64,000 bases of DNA from assembly GCA_965276765.1 (NCBI GenBank), contig OZ255627.1:1984001-2048000 (forward strand), given 5' to 3'. This DNA comes from G965276765 sp965276765 (GTDB lineage: Bacteria; Actinomycetota; Acidimicrobiia; Acidimicrobiales; Palsa-688). A model generated the notes under the pieces. That model searched no databases and was not told the DNA's origin. It saw only the letters and a program-made list of their open reading frames with translations. The translations under genes and the position numbers were made by a program. Shown piece by piece: positions 35,113 to 43,756 of the stretch; within the stretch, counting starts at the first letter, position 1, and the number at the start of each line of letters is the position of its first letter.

Positions 35113-36465
35113 TCAGCCGGCGTTGGCTGCGACTGCTGCAGCAGGAACGTAGCTGTGCTCTACCAGCTGGTTACTCGAGGTGAAGCCGTCGACGGCGAAG
35201 CCGCTGAAGGTGTTGTGGTACGAATTGAAGTCCTCCGGACCCGTGGCCCCGGTGTAATTGATCTTGGTCCCCTTCTTGATCAAGCCCACGCAGGAAGCGT
35301 AGGTGTAGCAGGCTGTGCCCGGGGGATTGGACACCTTGGTGATGTCCGCTCGCCACACCTGCGGGTTGGTGGACTTGGCCTCGGTCATGGCCAACGCAGA
35401 GATGATCACCGAGTCGTACATGTTGTACGAGGAGCTCAGGATGTTCTTGGTGTGCCACGCCGCCTGGTAGTCGGACAGAAAGTGCTGGTAGGCCGTTCCT
35501 CCTGGCGGGGCGCCCGCTACGGAGTAGAGGTACTTGGTGGCGGCCGGTTGGCCGAAGGCCTTGGCGTAGGCCGGTGACCCGAGTACGTCCTCGCCGACCC
35601 AGGGCACGTTGAGATGACCGAGCTGGCGGGCGTCCGAGAAGACGGTGCTTGCTGTCTGCTCATCGAAGGCGCAGAAGACCACTTGCGGGTGATTGGCGAA
35701 GGCATTGGTGATCTCGGAGAGATACGAGCTCTGATCGGGGACGATCTTCTCGTTGGCGACGACCGTTCCACCCTGGGCCTTGTACGACTTTGTCAATGGA
35801 GCCACGAGACCCTGTGAGTTGGAGGAGTTGTCAAAGACGTACGCGGCTCGTTTGTACCCGTGCTTGACCGCGTAGGTCGCCATCGCGACCACCTCGGCCG
35901 AGTCCGACGCCGTCGTCCGGTAGACGTATGGGTAATTCATGTGGTTGAGCTGCGTGGTTCCGCCGATGACGTAATCGACCACGTGGCTCGGGTCGAAATC
36001 GCCGATCACCGACATCACCGTGAGCGAGAAGGGCCCGACGATGAACTTGGGATTTTGAGCCAACAACTTGCGGGCGGCGGGCACGGCGTCGACGGCATCA
36101 CCAGCGTCGTCGGCACTTACCGACTTGAGTGGATGGCCCATCACGCCGCCATTGTGATTGACGTCGTAGACGGCAGCGGCGTCGCCATGGACTCCCCATG
36201 TGGACAGCTCAGCCTTGCTTCCGGTGAAGGGGAAGAGCTGCCCGAAGACGATCGGCGACGCGGTCAGGCCATTGGTTCCTGTCCCGGACCCTCCGGCGTT
36301 GTTTGGTGGCGAATTGGATTTCGTCGAGCTGGCACTCGATCCGCAGGCTGCAAGCGTGAGGGCGGCTGCGGCCGCAGCGGCGCCGGCGAGGACGCGGTGA
36401 CGTCGCCGGTTCGGAAGGCCGGGTGGCCTCGTCTGGTACGGGTTGGGTGATGACGGTGTAGGCAT
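35113..36465 (-). CDS. Branched-chain-type amino-acid ABC transporter substrate-binding lipoprotein
   Basis: A 450-residue periplasmic-binding protein of the Leu/Ile/Val (peripla_BP_6) class. An N-terminal basic stretch and hydrophobic helix end in the lipobox LAAC (Cys ~41), followed by a Ser/Asn/Gly linker. The mature fold begins VFGQLFPFTGSKAEL; later segments are GPFSLTVMSVIGDF, AAYVFDNSSNSQG and FCAFDEQT. ATG at 36465 has AGGGGG about 11 nt upstream. It lies 40 nt after livF and 59 nt before kynA. Ligand cannot be read from sequence; kynA-kynU next door suggests an aromatic amino acid such as tryptophan or kynurenine. Confidence 0.9.
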   Translation of the reverse strand: MPTPSSPNPYQTRPPGLPNRRRHRVLAGAAAAAAALTLAACGSSASSTKSNSPPNNAGGSGTGTNGLTASPIVFGQLFPFTGSKAELSTWGVHGDAAAVYDVNHNGGVMGHPLKSVSADDAGDAVDAVPAARKLLAQNPKFIVGPFSLTVMSVIGDFDPSHVVDYVIGGTTQLNHMNYPYVYRTTASDSAEVVAMATYAVKHGYKRAAYVFDNSSNSQGLVAPLTKSYKAQGGTVVANEKIVPDQSSYLSEITNAFANHPQVVFCAFDEQTASTVFSDARQLGHLNVPWVGEDVLGSPAYAKAFGQPAATKYLYSVAGAPPGGTAYQHFLSDYQAAWHTKNILSSSYNMYDSVIISALAMTEAKSTNPQVWRADITKVSNPPGTACYTYASCVGLIKKGTKINYTGATGPEDFNSYHNTFSGFAVDGFTSSNQLVEHSYVPAAAVAANAG

Positions 36466-36505
36466 GGTGCGTGAATCCCCCTCGCGTTTCGGTAGTCGGT
36501 TGGTG

Positions 36506-37240
36506 CTAGGCGGTGCTCGGCGGTGTGGGCATGGCGCCGTCTCGGCCCAGGAAGATGGCGGCAAGATCAAGGGCGGCGACTTGCGATGACGGACCCTCGA
36601 CGTGGTTGGCCCCGGCCACGAGCACATACACATAACTGGCGTTGGCAAGGGCCCGATCCACGTTTTGCTCGACAACGAGCGCAGCGGTGCCTGTCGCAGT
36701 GATCCGCCTAATCTGCTCCCAGACGATTTCTGTGTACGCGGGAGAGAGACCTGCGGTTGGCTCGTCGAGGATGATCACCCGGGGGTCGAGCATCAGGGCT
36801 CTGGCCATGCCAAGCATGTTCTGCTGGCCACCCGAGAGCGCACCCCCGCGCTTCGACGCTGCCACTCGCAGGTCCGGGAACGTGTCCAAGACTTCGTCGA
36901 TACGCTGCCTGACGCCGGCGGCTCTTGTATAGGCACCCATCTCAAGGTTCTCGATCACGCTTAGGGATGCAAAGACGTTGTCGTTTTGCGGTACATAGGC
37001 CAGGCCACGTCGGACGATCCTGTGGCCGGCGAGACCGGTCAGCTCTTCGCCTGCGACCCAGACCCTCCCCGCCGTGGGTCGGATGACACCGCAGACGGCT
37101 TTGGCGAATGTGGACTTGCCGGCGCCGTTGGGGCCAACGATCGCCGTCAGCCCGCCGTCGGGCACCTCGACCGACACATCGCGAACGATCGGGACTCTGG
37201 AGTAGCCCGCAGTGATGCTTTCAGCTTTGAATGCTTCCAC
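36506..37240 (-). CDS. livF: ABC transporter ATP-binding protein, LivF type
   Basis: A 244-residue ATPase with Walker A GPNGAGKST, the Q-loop region YVPQNDNVF, signature LSGGQQNML, Walker B VIILDEPTAGLSP and the H-loop position taken by Gln/Asn in VEQNVDRAL, a LivF feature. It energises the high-affinity amino-acid importer with LivG. GTG start overlaps the livG end by 20 bp. Length fits LivF (~235-240). Confidence 0.93.
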   Translation of the reverse strand: MEAFKAESITAGYSRVPIVRDVSVEVPDGGLTAIVGPNGAGKSTFAKAVCGVIRPTAGRVWVAGEELTGLAGHRIVRRGLAYVPQNDNVFASLSVIENLEMGAYTRAAGVRQRIDEVLDTFPDLRVAASKRGGALSGGQQNMLGMARALMLDPRVIILDEPTAGLSPAYTEIVWEQIRRITATGTAALVVEQNVDRALANASYVYVLVAGANHVEGPSSQVAALDLAAIFLGRDGAMPTPPSTA

Positions 37241-38030
37241 TGAGCGCCCCTCCCAGATAGGCCCTGACCACCTCGGGGTTCCTGCGCAGCTCGGCCATGG
37301 ACCCCACGGCGAGGGTGCGTCCCTCGGCCATGACGATGACCCGCTCGCAGATGCGCTCGACGATGTTGAGGTTGTGCTCGACCATCAGCACGGTCACTCC
37401 CGATTCCCTCAGCCCGACGATGTGGGTACCGATGCGATCGATCAGGGCCGGGTTGATACCGGCCATGGGTTCGTCGAGCAGCAGCACCCGCGGCTCCGCC
37501 ATCACCGAACGAGCCAGCTCGAGTAAGCGCTTCTGGCCCCCCGACAGCTCCCCCGCCCTACTGTCGCGCAGGTCGTACAGTCCGTAGGTTTGGAGGATCT
37601 CGGTGGCCCGGGCCAGGTTGGCACGCTCTTCCCTCCGGATCAGCCCCGGCCGGAAGTACACGTTCCAGAGGGATTCCCCTGCCTGTTCGCGTGGGGTGAC
37701 CATCAGGTTCTCGAGGACGGTCAGTCGCGCGAATTCTCTCGATAGCTGAAAGGTCCTGATCAGTCCGGCACCGGCCATCCGGTTGGCTGGCCAGCCCGTG
37801 ACGTTGCGTCCTCCGAGGGTGACTCGCCCGTCGTCGGGTCGCAATGCCCCGGCGATCATGTTGACTGCCGTCGACTTGCCGGCTCCGTTAGGGCCGATCA
37901 GCGCGCTTATGGTGCCTTCGGCCACGTCAAACGACGCCCCGTCGACGGCCACGACTCCGCCGAACGACTTGCGCAGTCCTTCTGAGGAGAGTGCCGTCCC
38001 CGACGGAGCGCCCGCCGTCGGGACGTTCAT
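37221..38030 (-). CDS. livG: ABC transporter ATP-binding protein, LivG type
   Basis: A 269-residue ATPase. Walker A GPNGAGKST, GLIRTFQLSREFARLTVLEN in the LivG-specific helical insert region, LSGGQKRLLELARSVM signature, LLLDEPMAGINP Walker B, and VEHNLNIV switch. LivG ATPases are longer than LivF and have this insertion after the Q-loop. The ATG at 38030 overlaps the livM stop by 4 nt; the longer frame upstream is shadow of livM. Confidence 0.94.
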   Translation of the reverse strand: MNVPTAGAPSGTALSSEGLRKSFGGVVAVDGASFDVAEGTISALIGPNGAGKSTAVNMIAGALRPDDGRVTLGGRNVTGWPANRMAGAGLIRTFQLSREFARLTVLENLMVTPREQAGESLWNVYFRPGLIRREERANLARATEILQTYGLYDLRDSRAGELSGGQKRLLELARSVMAEPRVLLLDEPMAGINPALIDRIGTHIVGLRESGVTVLMVEHNLNIVERICERVIVMAEGRTLAVGSMAELRRNPEVVRAYLGGALSGSIQS

Positions 38031-39094
38031 CGCCCCGCCCCCGACGTCCCGACGTCGGCGTCTCCCATCGATCGGCTGGCCTTGGCGAACCGCCGCCCGC
38101 CGCCGCTGTGGCCCTCGCCCTCCCACGCGTCCATGAGCGACAGCCGCTCGAAGCTTCTCCGCCGTTCGGGGATGACGCCCTGGGGTCGGAACCACAGCAC
38201 GGCCAGCAACAGGACCCCGATGATCATGTTGTCGATCTCCGGGACGAGAGCGGGGTGGCCTGGGATACCAGGAAGAAACTTCGGAAGCTGGACGAAGACC
38301 ACGGGCACGATCAGCGACCCGAGGATCGCCCCGACGTTGTTGGCCAGGCCGCCGACAATGAGGGCGGCGAAGATGATGAACGTCTCGGGGGTTGTCCAAG
38401 CGCTGGTATTGAACGCCGAGGAAAGCTCGATGAGTAGGCCTCCACCGATACCGGCGTAGAAGGAGCCGATGACCATTGCCGCGAGCTGATAGCCGAACAC
38501 GTTCTTGCCGAGCGACCGAGCCACGTCGGGGTCGTCGCGGATCGAGCGAAGCGTCCGGCCGAATGGTGAGTTGGAGATCCGGGTCATCAGCCACCACAGC
38601 ACCGCTGCGACCACGAGGGTGAAGACAGGGAAGACGTAGAGGAACGTGTTGGCGTTGAGGTTGAAGGCTCCCACGAAGGGCTGGGGGACGGCGTTGAGGC
38701 CGTCAGCGCCGTCGAAGAGGGCGGTGTAGTTGTTGGCGATGTCGTAGCAGACGGTGGCGAGGGAGATCATGACGATCGCCAGATAATCGCTGCGGAGCCG
38801 CCGGAAGGCGATCAAGCTGATCAGCACGCCGAGCAGGGATGCGGCCAGCCCTCCGGCGATGAGGTTGAGTGGGAACGGTACGTGTGAACCCAGGATGTAG
38901 CTCTGCCCGCTGGTCGCGTTCGGGGGTCCAAGACTGAGCACGCCGGTGATGTACGCACCGGCCGCAACGAAGGCGATGTAGGCAAAGTTGAGTATCCCGG
39001 TCTCGCCGAACTGGAGGTTGAGTCCCCAGTTCAAGATGGTGTAGACGAAGAAGAAGACGACGAGAGTCAGGATGTAGAAGACGAAAGCGGGCAC
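38027..39094 (-). CDS. livM: ABC transporter permease, LivM type
   Basis: A 355-residue permease with about nine to ten helices. LNLQFGETGILNFAYIAFVAAGAY and the EAA-type loop RSIRDDPDVARSLGKNVFGYQLAAMV are typical of LivM. The last ~40 residues are polar. GTG start one base after the livH stop, so the two permeases are tightly coupled. Forms the membrane channel with LivH. Confidence 0.93.
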   Translation of the reverse strand: MPAFVFYILTLVVFFFVYTILNWGLNLQFGETGILNFAYIAFVAAGAYITGVLSLGPPNATSGQSYILGSHVPFPLNLIAGGLAASLLGVLISLIAFRRLRSDYLAIVMISLATVCYDIANNYTALFDGADGLNAVPQPFVGAFNLNANTFLYVFPVFTLVVAAVLWWLMTRISNSPFGRTLRSIRDDPDVARSLGKNVFGYQLAAMVIGSFYAGIGGGLLIELSSAFNTSAWTTPETFIIFAALIVGGLANNVGAILGSLIVPVVFVQLPKFLPGIPGHPALVPEIDNMIIGVLLLAVLWFRPQGVIPERRRSFERLSLMDAWEGEGHSGGGRRFAKASRSMGDADVGTSGAGR

Positions 39095-39095
39095 G

Positions 39096-39971
39096 TCAGG
39101 CCTTTCCTGCGGAAGCAAGGATCCCCTGAGGGCGGACGAGCAGGACGATGACAAGGACGCCGAAGGCGAGGTCGAGCTTGTAGGCCGGCATCGCTATGGC
39201 GGAGATCTCCGTTACCAAGCCGATGACCAAGGCCCCGAGCATGGCCCCATAGGGTCTCCCAATGCCGCCAAGGATCACGGCGGCGAAGATGACGAACAGG
39301 TAGGTCTCACCCGAAGACGGGGTGATGCTGGCCACATTGATGCCGAGTACTGTGCCGGCCAGTCCGGCGAGCAGCCCGCTGATGAACCAGGTGATCATCG
39401 TCACCTTGCCGGTGTCGATGCCGCTCACGGTGGCGAGAGAGGTGTTGTCGGACATGGCCCGCATCGCCTTTCCCAGCTTGGTGCGGGTGAGGAGCAGATG
39501 GACCGCCACCATGAGCACGACGCCGAGGAAAAAGATGATGATCTCGTCCTTGGTCAGGAGAAACGGGCCAAGGTGATAGGGGTTCTGTAGGGGAAGGCTG
39601 TAGAGCTTGTAGCTCGGTCCCCACACCGCCTCGACGAAGTTGAGAATGATCAGCGAGAGGCCGAACGTGACGATCAGGATGTACACCAGGTTTGAGGAGA
39701 AGCGCCGGGCGAATGGGCCGAGGACGAAACGGTTCAGGACCACCGCCACGACGCCCATGCCGAGGGCGCCGATGACCATCGAGATCCATATGTTCCATCC
39801 GAGGCCGCTGTTGACCTCCCACGCAAAGTAGGCGCCGAGGGCCATGAAGTCGCCGTAGGCGAAGTTGACGTAATTGGTCACGCCGAACTGCAGGGTCAGC
39901 CCGACCGATGCGATGGCGATGATCGAAGCGGTGACGAGCCCGAACCCCACGGACATGGTGAATTGATCCAT
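39096..39971 (-). CDS. livH: ABC transporter permease, LivH type
   Basis: A 291-residue permease with about eight helices. LTLQFGVTNYVNFAYGDFMALGAY, RRFSSNLVYILIVTFGLSL and the coupling loop GKAMRAMSDNTSLATVSGID match LivH. It is the first gene of the minus-strand run. The ATG at 39971 has GAGTCT 7 nt upstream (39979-39984) and no Shine-Dalgarno. The divergent sensor-kinase gene begins 209 nt away, sharing the regulatory region. Confidence 0.93.
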   Translation of the reverse strand: MDQFTMSVGFGLVTASIIAIASVGLTLQFGVTNYVNFAYGDFMALGAYFAWEVNSGLGWNIWISMVIGALGMGVVAVVLNRFVLGPFARRFSSNLVYILIVTFGLSLIILNFVEAVWGPSYKLYSLPLQNPYHLGPFLLTKDEIIIFFLGVVLMVAVHLLLTRTKLGKAMRAMSDNTSLATVSGIDTGKVTMITWFISGLLAGLAGTVLGINVASITPSSGETYLFVIFAAVILGGIGRPYGAMLGALVIGLVTEISAIAMPAYKLDLAFGVLVIVLLVRPQGILASAGKA

Positions 39972-40049
39972 CCGTCGAAGACTCGCACGAAGGCCCAAAA
40001 TGCGGTCCCCTTCGGATGGCTTCGTCGCGATCGCTTACCTTCCACGACC

Positions 40050-40067
40050 TTGTGCTCATTGTGCTCA
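40050..40067. promoter_or_regulatory. Perfect 9-bp direct repeat, candidate response-regulator site
   Basis: TTGTGCTCA occurs twice in tandem (40050-40058, 40059-40067), midway between livH and the divergent two-component genes. CitB-type regulators often bind repeated A/T-rich half-sites in such divergent regions. The spacing of 9 bp is less than one helical turn. Role is inference. Confidence 0.45.
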
Positions 40068-40180
40068 CTCGAGCCGCCTGGCCGCGGGCCCGTCCGATGG
40101 GTGGCGGCTACCATCGACCGAGACGTGGAGGAGGGGGTCCTGCCCGCACCGTTATCCGAGGGGGGATCGTGGGAGTCGTT

Positions 40181-41854
40181 ATGCGACCGAGGAGGCTCTC
40201 GGGGCAGATCACGCTCACGCAGCTCGTCATCCTTGTGACGACGCTGCTGGCCGGCTTCGGGCTGGTCACGTGGCGATTGCAGGTCCATATCGACCGGCTC
40301 TACGAGCAGCGGGCGCTGTCGATCGCCGAGACGGTCGCCGCCACGGACAGCATCGCCGACCAGGTGACCGCCGGCGACCCGGGTGGGCGGTTGGAGCAGG
40401 TAACGTCGGGGATCCAGCGACAGACCGGCGCGGCGTTCGTTGTCATCACCAACGCGTCAGGGATCCGGTACTCCCATCCCAACAAGTCGCTCATCGGCAA
40501 GTCCGTCACCGACGATCCGGAGTCGAGGTCATCCGAACCGTTCAGGACCGGCCGCACGTGGGTCGGAATACAGATCGGAACGCTGGGTCGTACCGCACGC
40601 GGCAAGGCGCCCTTGTTCGACGAGGGTCACCGGATCGTGGGAGAGGTATCGGTCGGGTTCCCCGAGGATCAGGCTGCCGCCCAGCTGGTCGCCGAGCTCC
40701 CGACGATCGGGCTCTACCTGCTGGCCACCCTGATCGTAGGCATCCTCGCCTCGCTCGGGCTCGCCCGGCGGCTGAAACGCCAGACCTTCGGCCTCGAGCT
40801 CGACGAGATCGCCGCGCTGCTTCAGGAGCGGGAGGCCATGCTGCACGGCGTGCGCGAAGGGGTGCTCGGTTACGACACCAAGGGAAGGGTGCTGCTCGCC
40901 AACGACAAGGTCCGGGAGCTCCTCGAGCTCCCCGCCGGTGTCGTCGGCCGCGCCATCGACGAGCTCATCCCCGCCGGCAGGGTGCGAGAGGTGGTGCGAG
41001 GCACGGTGGCCGGCGCCGACCAGGTCGTCGTCATCGGAGAACGGGTCCTGGTCGTGAATCGGATGCCCATCCGAGTCGACTACCGCCGCCATCTCGGCTG
41101 GGTCGTCACCTTCCACGACAGGACCGAGCCCGAGGGGCTCTTGCGCGAGCTCGATACGGTCCTTGGCCTCACGGACGCGCTGCGAGCGCAGTCGCACGAG
41201 TTCACCAATCGCCTGCACACCTTGGCCGGGCTGGTGGAGCTCGGCCGTTACGACGAGGCGATCGGCTACGTCACCGAGGTCAGTGTGCAGCGCAATACCT
41301 TCACCGACCGGCTCCTGGCCACGATCCGCGACCCGATGGTGGCGGCGCTGCTGCTGGCCAAAACCTCGGTTGCCCTTGAGCGCGGCGTCGAGCTGCACGT
41401 TGCACGTGACAGCGAGGTCAACGGGGAGTTGCTGGATACGGCCGACGTGATCACCGTGCTCGGCAACCTCGTCGACAACGCCCTCGATGCCAGTACGGAG
41501 AGCGAACGGGCCCCGCGAGTCGAGGTGTACCTGGCATCGGTGGGTAAGGACCTGGTCATACGGGTGAGCGACTCGGGGCCTGGGGTGCCTTTATCGGAGC
41601 GTGAAGCGATCTTCACGGACGGCTACAGCACGAAGTCGTCGCGTACCGGAGCCAGGCGTGGCCTCGGTCTATCCGTGGTACGGAGCCTCGCCGGGCGCCG
41701 GTCCGGGATGGTTCAGGTTTCCGGCGGCGAGGGCGGTGCAGTATTCACCGTCCTCCTGACGGGATGCGTCAGCCACGACCGCAGCGCGTCGCTGCCAAGT
41801 CCCGAGGCCGTCGATACCGAGGCCATCGATACCGAGGCAGCGGTCGGACGATGA
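40181..41854 (+). CDS. CitA/DcuS-type sensor histidine kinase
   Basis: A 557-residue membrane kinase. One helix near residues 10-32, a ~140-residue extracytoplasmic sensor (sCache/PASp type), a second helix (~173-195), a PAS domain (VREGVLGYDTKGRVLL), then the SpoB-like dimer/phospho-His segment LRAQSHEFTNRLHTLAGL and the ATPase motifs LVDNALDAS, SDSGPGVP and RGLGLSVV. CitA/DcuS kinases usually sense small carboxylates outside the cell. ATG at 40181 with GGGAG at 5 nt; GTG 40169 is an alternative. A 15-bp repeat encodes EAVDT/EAIDT near the end. It overlaps the regulator gene by 4 nt. Confidence 0.92.
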   Translation: MRPRRLSGQITLTQLVILVTTLLAGFGLVTWRLQVHIDRLYEQRALSIAETVAATDSIADQVTAGDPGGRLEQVTSGIQRQTGAAFVVITNASGIRYSHPNKSLIGKSVTDDPESRSSEPFRTGRTWVGIQIGTLGRTARGKAPLFDEGHRIVGEVSVGFPEDQAAAQLVAELPTIGLYLLATLIVGILASLGLARRLKRQTFGLELDEIAALLQEREAMLHGVREGVLGYDTKGRVLLANDKVRELLELPAGVVGRAIDELIPAGRVREVVRGTVAGADQVVVIGERVLVVNRMPIRVDYRRHLGWVVTFHDRTEPEGLLRELDTVLGLTDALRAQSHEFTNRLHTLAGLVELGRYDEAIGYVTEVSVQRNTFTDRLLATIRDPMVAALLLAKTSVALERGVELHVARDSEVNGELLDTADVITVLGNLVDNALDASTESERAPRVEVYLASVGKDLVIRVSDSGPGVPLSEREAIFTDGYSTKSSRTGARRGLGLSVVRSLAGRRSGMVQVSGGEGGAVFTVLLTGCVSHDRSASLPSPEAVDTEAIDTEAAVGR

Positions 41855-42552
41855 TCCGCGCCCTAATCGTCGACGACGACTTCAGGGTCGCCAGTATCCA
41901 CGCGTCCTACGTCGAACAGGTGGGTGGGTTCGACGTGATCGGGCAGGCCTACTCGGGCCAGGCCACCCTCGACGCCGTAGCCACCTCCCGTCCCGACGTG
42001 GTGCTTCTGGACCTCTACCTGCCTGACATCCACGGCCTCGACGTGTTGCGCCGCTTGCGGGTCAGCTCTACGACGCCGCTCGATGTGATCGTCATCACGG
42101 CCGCGAATGACACCGCGAGCGTCCGTGCCGCCATGCAGGCGGGCGCTCTGCACTATCTGCTCAAACCTTTCGGCTTTCCGACCCTCAGGGACAAGCTCCG
42201 CTCCTACCAGGGGATGCGCTCGGAGCTGGTGTCCCGACCACAGACGGACCAATCGCGCATCGACAAGGCGTATGGCGTGTTGCGCAGCCCCTGCGCGGTT
42301 GGCTCACACGCCAACGTCTCACCCACCCTCGATGCAGTAGAGAACACCCTGGCGAAAGCCGACAACGCCCTTTCCGCCTCCGACGTGGCTGCCATGACCG
42401 GCATGAGTCGCGCTACGGCCCAGCGGTACCTGACTCAGCTGCTTTCGCTCGGTCGGGCTACCATCGCTCTGCGGTACGGGACGAGCGGTCGACCTGAACA
42501 TCGCTATCAGGCACCGACCGGAGTCCCTGGCGGACCTCATCGTGACCGGTGA
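41851..42552 (+). CDS. CitB/DcuR-type response regulator
   Basis: A 233-residue regulator: receiver domain with LIVDDDFRVA, phospho-acceptor Asp in VVLLDLYLPDIHGLDVL, ITAAND and the Lys of YLLKPFGF; then a C-terminal HTH (SASDVAAMTGMSRATAQRYL) of the CitB type. It should act on the divergent livH promoter or its own. ATGA overlap with the kinase gene confirms pairing. The end is 20 nt from the convergent lipoprotein gene. Confidence 0.93.
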   Translation: MIRALIVDDDFRVASIHASYVEQVGGFDVIGQAYSGQATLDAVATSRPDVVLLDLYLPDIHGLDVLRRLRVSSTTPLDVIVITAANDTASVRAAMQAGALHYLLKPFGFPTLRDKLRSYQGMRSELVSRPQTDQSRIDKAYGVLRSPCAVGSHANVSPTLDAVENTLAKADNALSASDVAAMTGMSRATAQRYLTQLLSLGRATIALRYGTSGRPEHRYQAPTGVPGGPHRDR

Positions 42553-42571
42553 CGGCAGACGGAGCTGGAGG

Positions 42572-43756
42572 TCAGCCGGACGAACCGTACTGGATCGGGA
42601 CGTCGATCTTCTCGGTCTTGGTCCAGTGGCCTGCGCCGGGGTCGAGATGCCACACCGAGAGGACGGAGCCGCTGACGGCGAATGCGTACGCGCCGCCGCC
42701 CCGACCCGTCGCCGTGGTGGGAAAGGCGACGGTTCGTGTCGTCGTCGGAGGCGAAGGGAGCGCGGTCCAGTGGTGGGCACGGTCACCGAGGTACAGCTTC
42801 GGGTGCGTTCCCCCGGTCAACACCCATAGGCCGCCGGAGTTGGCGGGGCCCGTGGCTCGCAGCGGCCCGGCCGGGGAGAGCCGGAGCGGGGCGGTGGTGT
42901 CCCACGTCCCTCTCGTGTCCCAGGCGGCGACCAGAGCGGTCCCGCTCGCCGACGTGGCAGCGACCAGGGCGGCGACACCCGTCCCGGATGGGATAAGGCG
43001 GAGGACGGTGGCAGAAGCGTCGGCCGTCGCCCCCGGCATTTTTGGTCCGTCGAGCTGCCAGGTCCGCCCTGAGGGCCGCAGGATCCCGGCGACACCCCTA
43101 CGGCGGCAGGCAACCCCCAGGAGGGGCGCTCCGGCGGTCCCTGGTCCGATGGCGGTGATGGCGCCGACGTTGCAGGCGCGGAGTGTGGGTCCTCCATCGA
43201 GCGCAGCGGCGACATCGGTGACCGGCGCCCACGACGAGAGGCTCTTCGACTCATGGACGACCCGCTGCTTCGATCCGCGCAGGAGAGCGTCGGCACCGGC
43301 GCCCGAATCGGTCAGGGCATCGGGTGACGCCGCGAGTGCCGATGGCAGGACCCCGGGGATCCAGGCGGTTCCACGATTGGACGTGGCCACGACGGTCGAA
43401 AAGTGCAGCAGGTTCGCCGGGAGCACGCCGACGAGCAGACGCGATGGTGTCCCCGAAGTGACCAGGCCACCGTTGGTTGCTATGCCCGGTGGCGTCTCGA
43501 GCTTCCACGAGGACGAGCCCGACGGCAGGGCGACCAGCTGCCAAAAGGTGTTGAGCGCCTCGCCGATGTGGCCCATGGGGACCGTGGCCCACGTGGCGCC
43601 GTCGGCCGTGAGTGACGTGGCGAGCGGGTCGGTGGCCGTGGACGTCGCGCGTGCTGCCGGCCCCCCGGTCGACGAGACAGTGGTGGAGCCACACGAGGCG
43701 CACAGCGCAACCCCAACGGCGGCCGCGATGGCGGCGACGATCCTTCGGCCGTTCAC
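42572..43756 (-). CDS. Hypothetical lipoprotein
   Basis: 394 residues with an N-terminal signal ending in the lipobox-like LCASC (Cys ~22). The remainder is rich in Gly/Ala/Thr and short beta-type stretches (TSNRGTAWIPGVLPSAL, WDTRGTWDTTAPLRLS, GDRAHHWTALPSPP) that recall BNR/beta-propeller repeats; no enzyme motif is visible. GTG start overlaps the upstream SCO-fusion gene by 4 nt (GTGA), so the two are probably made together and may work together at the outer face of the membrane. Function unknown. Confidence 0.65.
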   Translation of the reverse strand: MNGRRIVAAIAAAVGVALCASCGSTTVSSTGGPAARATSTATDPLATSLTADGATWATVPMGHIGEALNTFWQLVALPSGSSSWKLETPPGIATNGGLVTSGTPSRLLVGVLPANLLHFSTVVATSNRGTAWIPGVLPSALAASPDALTDSGAGADALLRGSKQRVVHESKSLSSWAPVTDVAAALDGGPTLRACNVGAITAIGPGTAGAPLLGVACRRRGVAGILRPSGRTWQLDGPKMPGATADASATVLRLIPSGTGVAALVAATSASGTALVAAWDTRGTWDTTAPLRLSPAGPLRATGPANSGGLWVLTGGTHPKLYLGDRAHHWTALPSPPTTTRTVAFPTTATGRGGGAYAFAVSGSVLSVWHLDPGAGHWTKTEKIDVPIQYGSSG

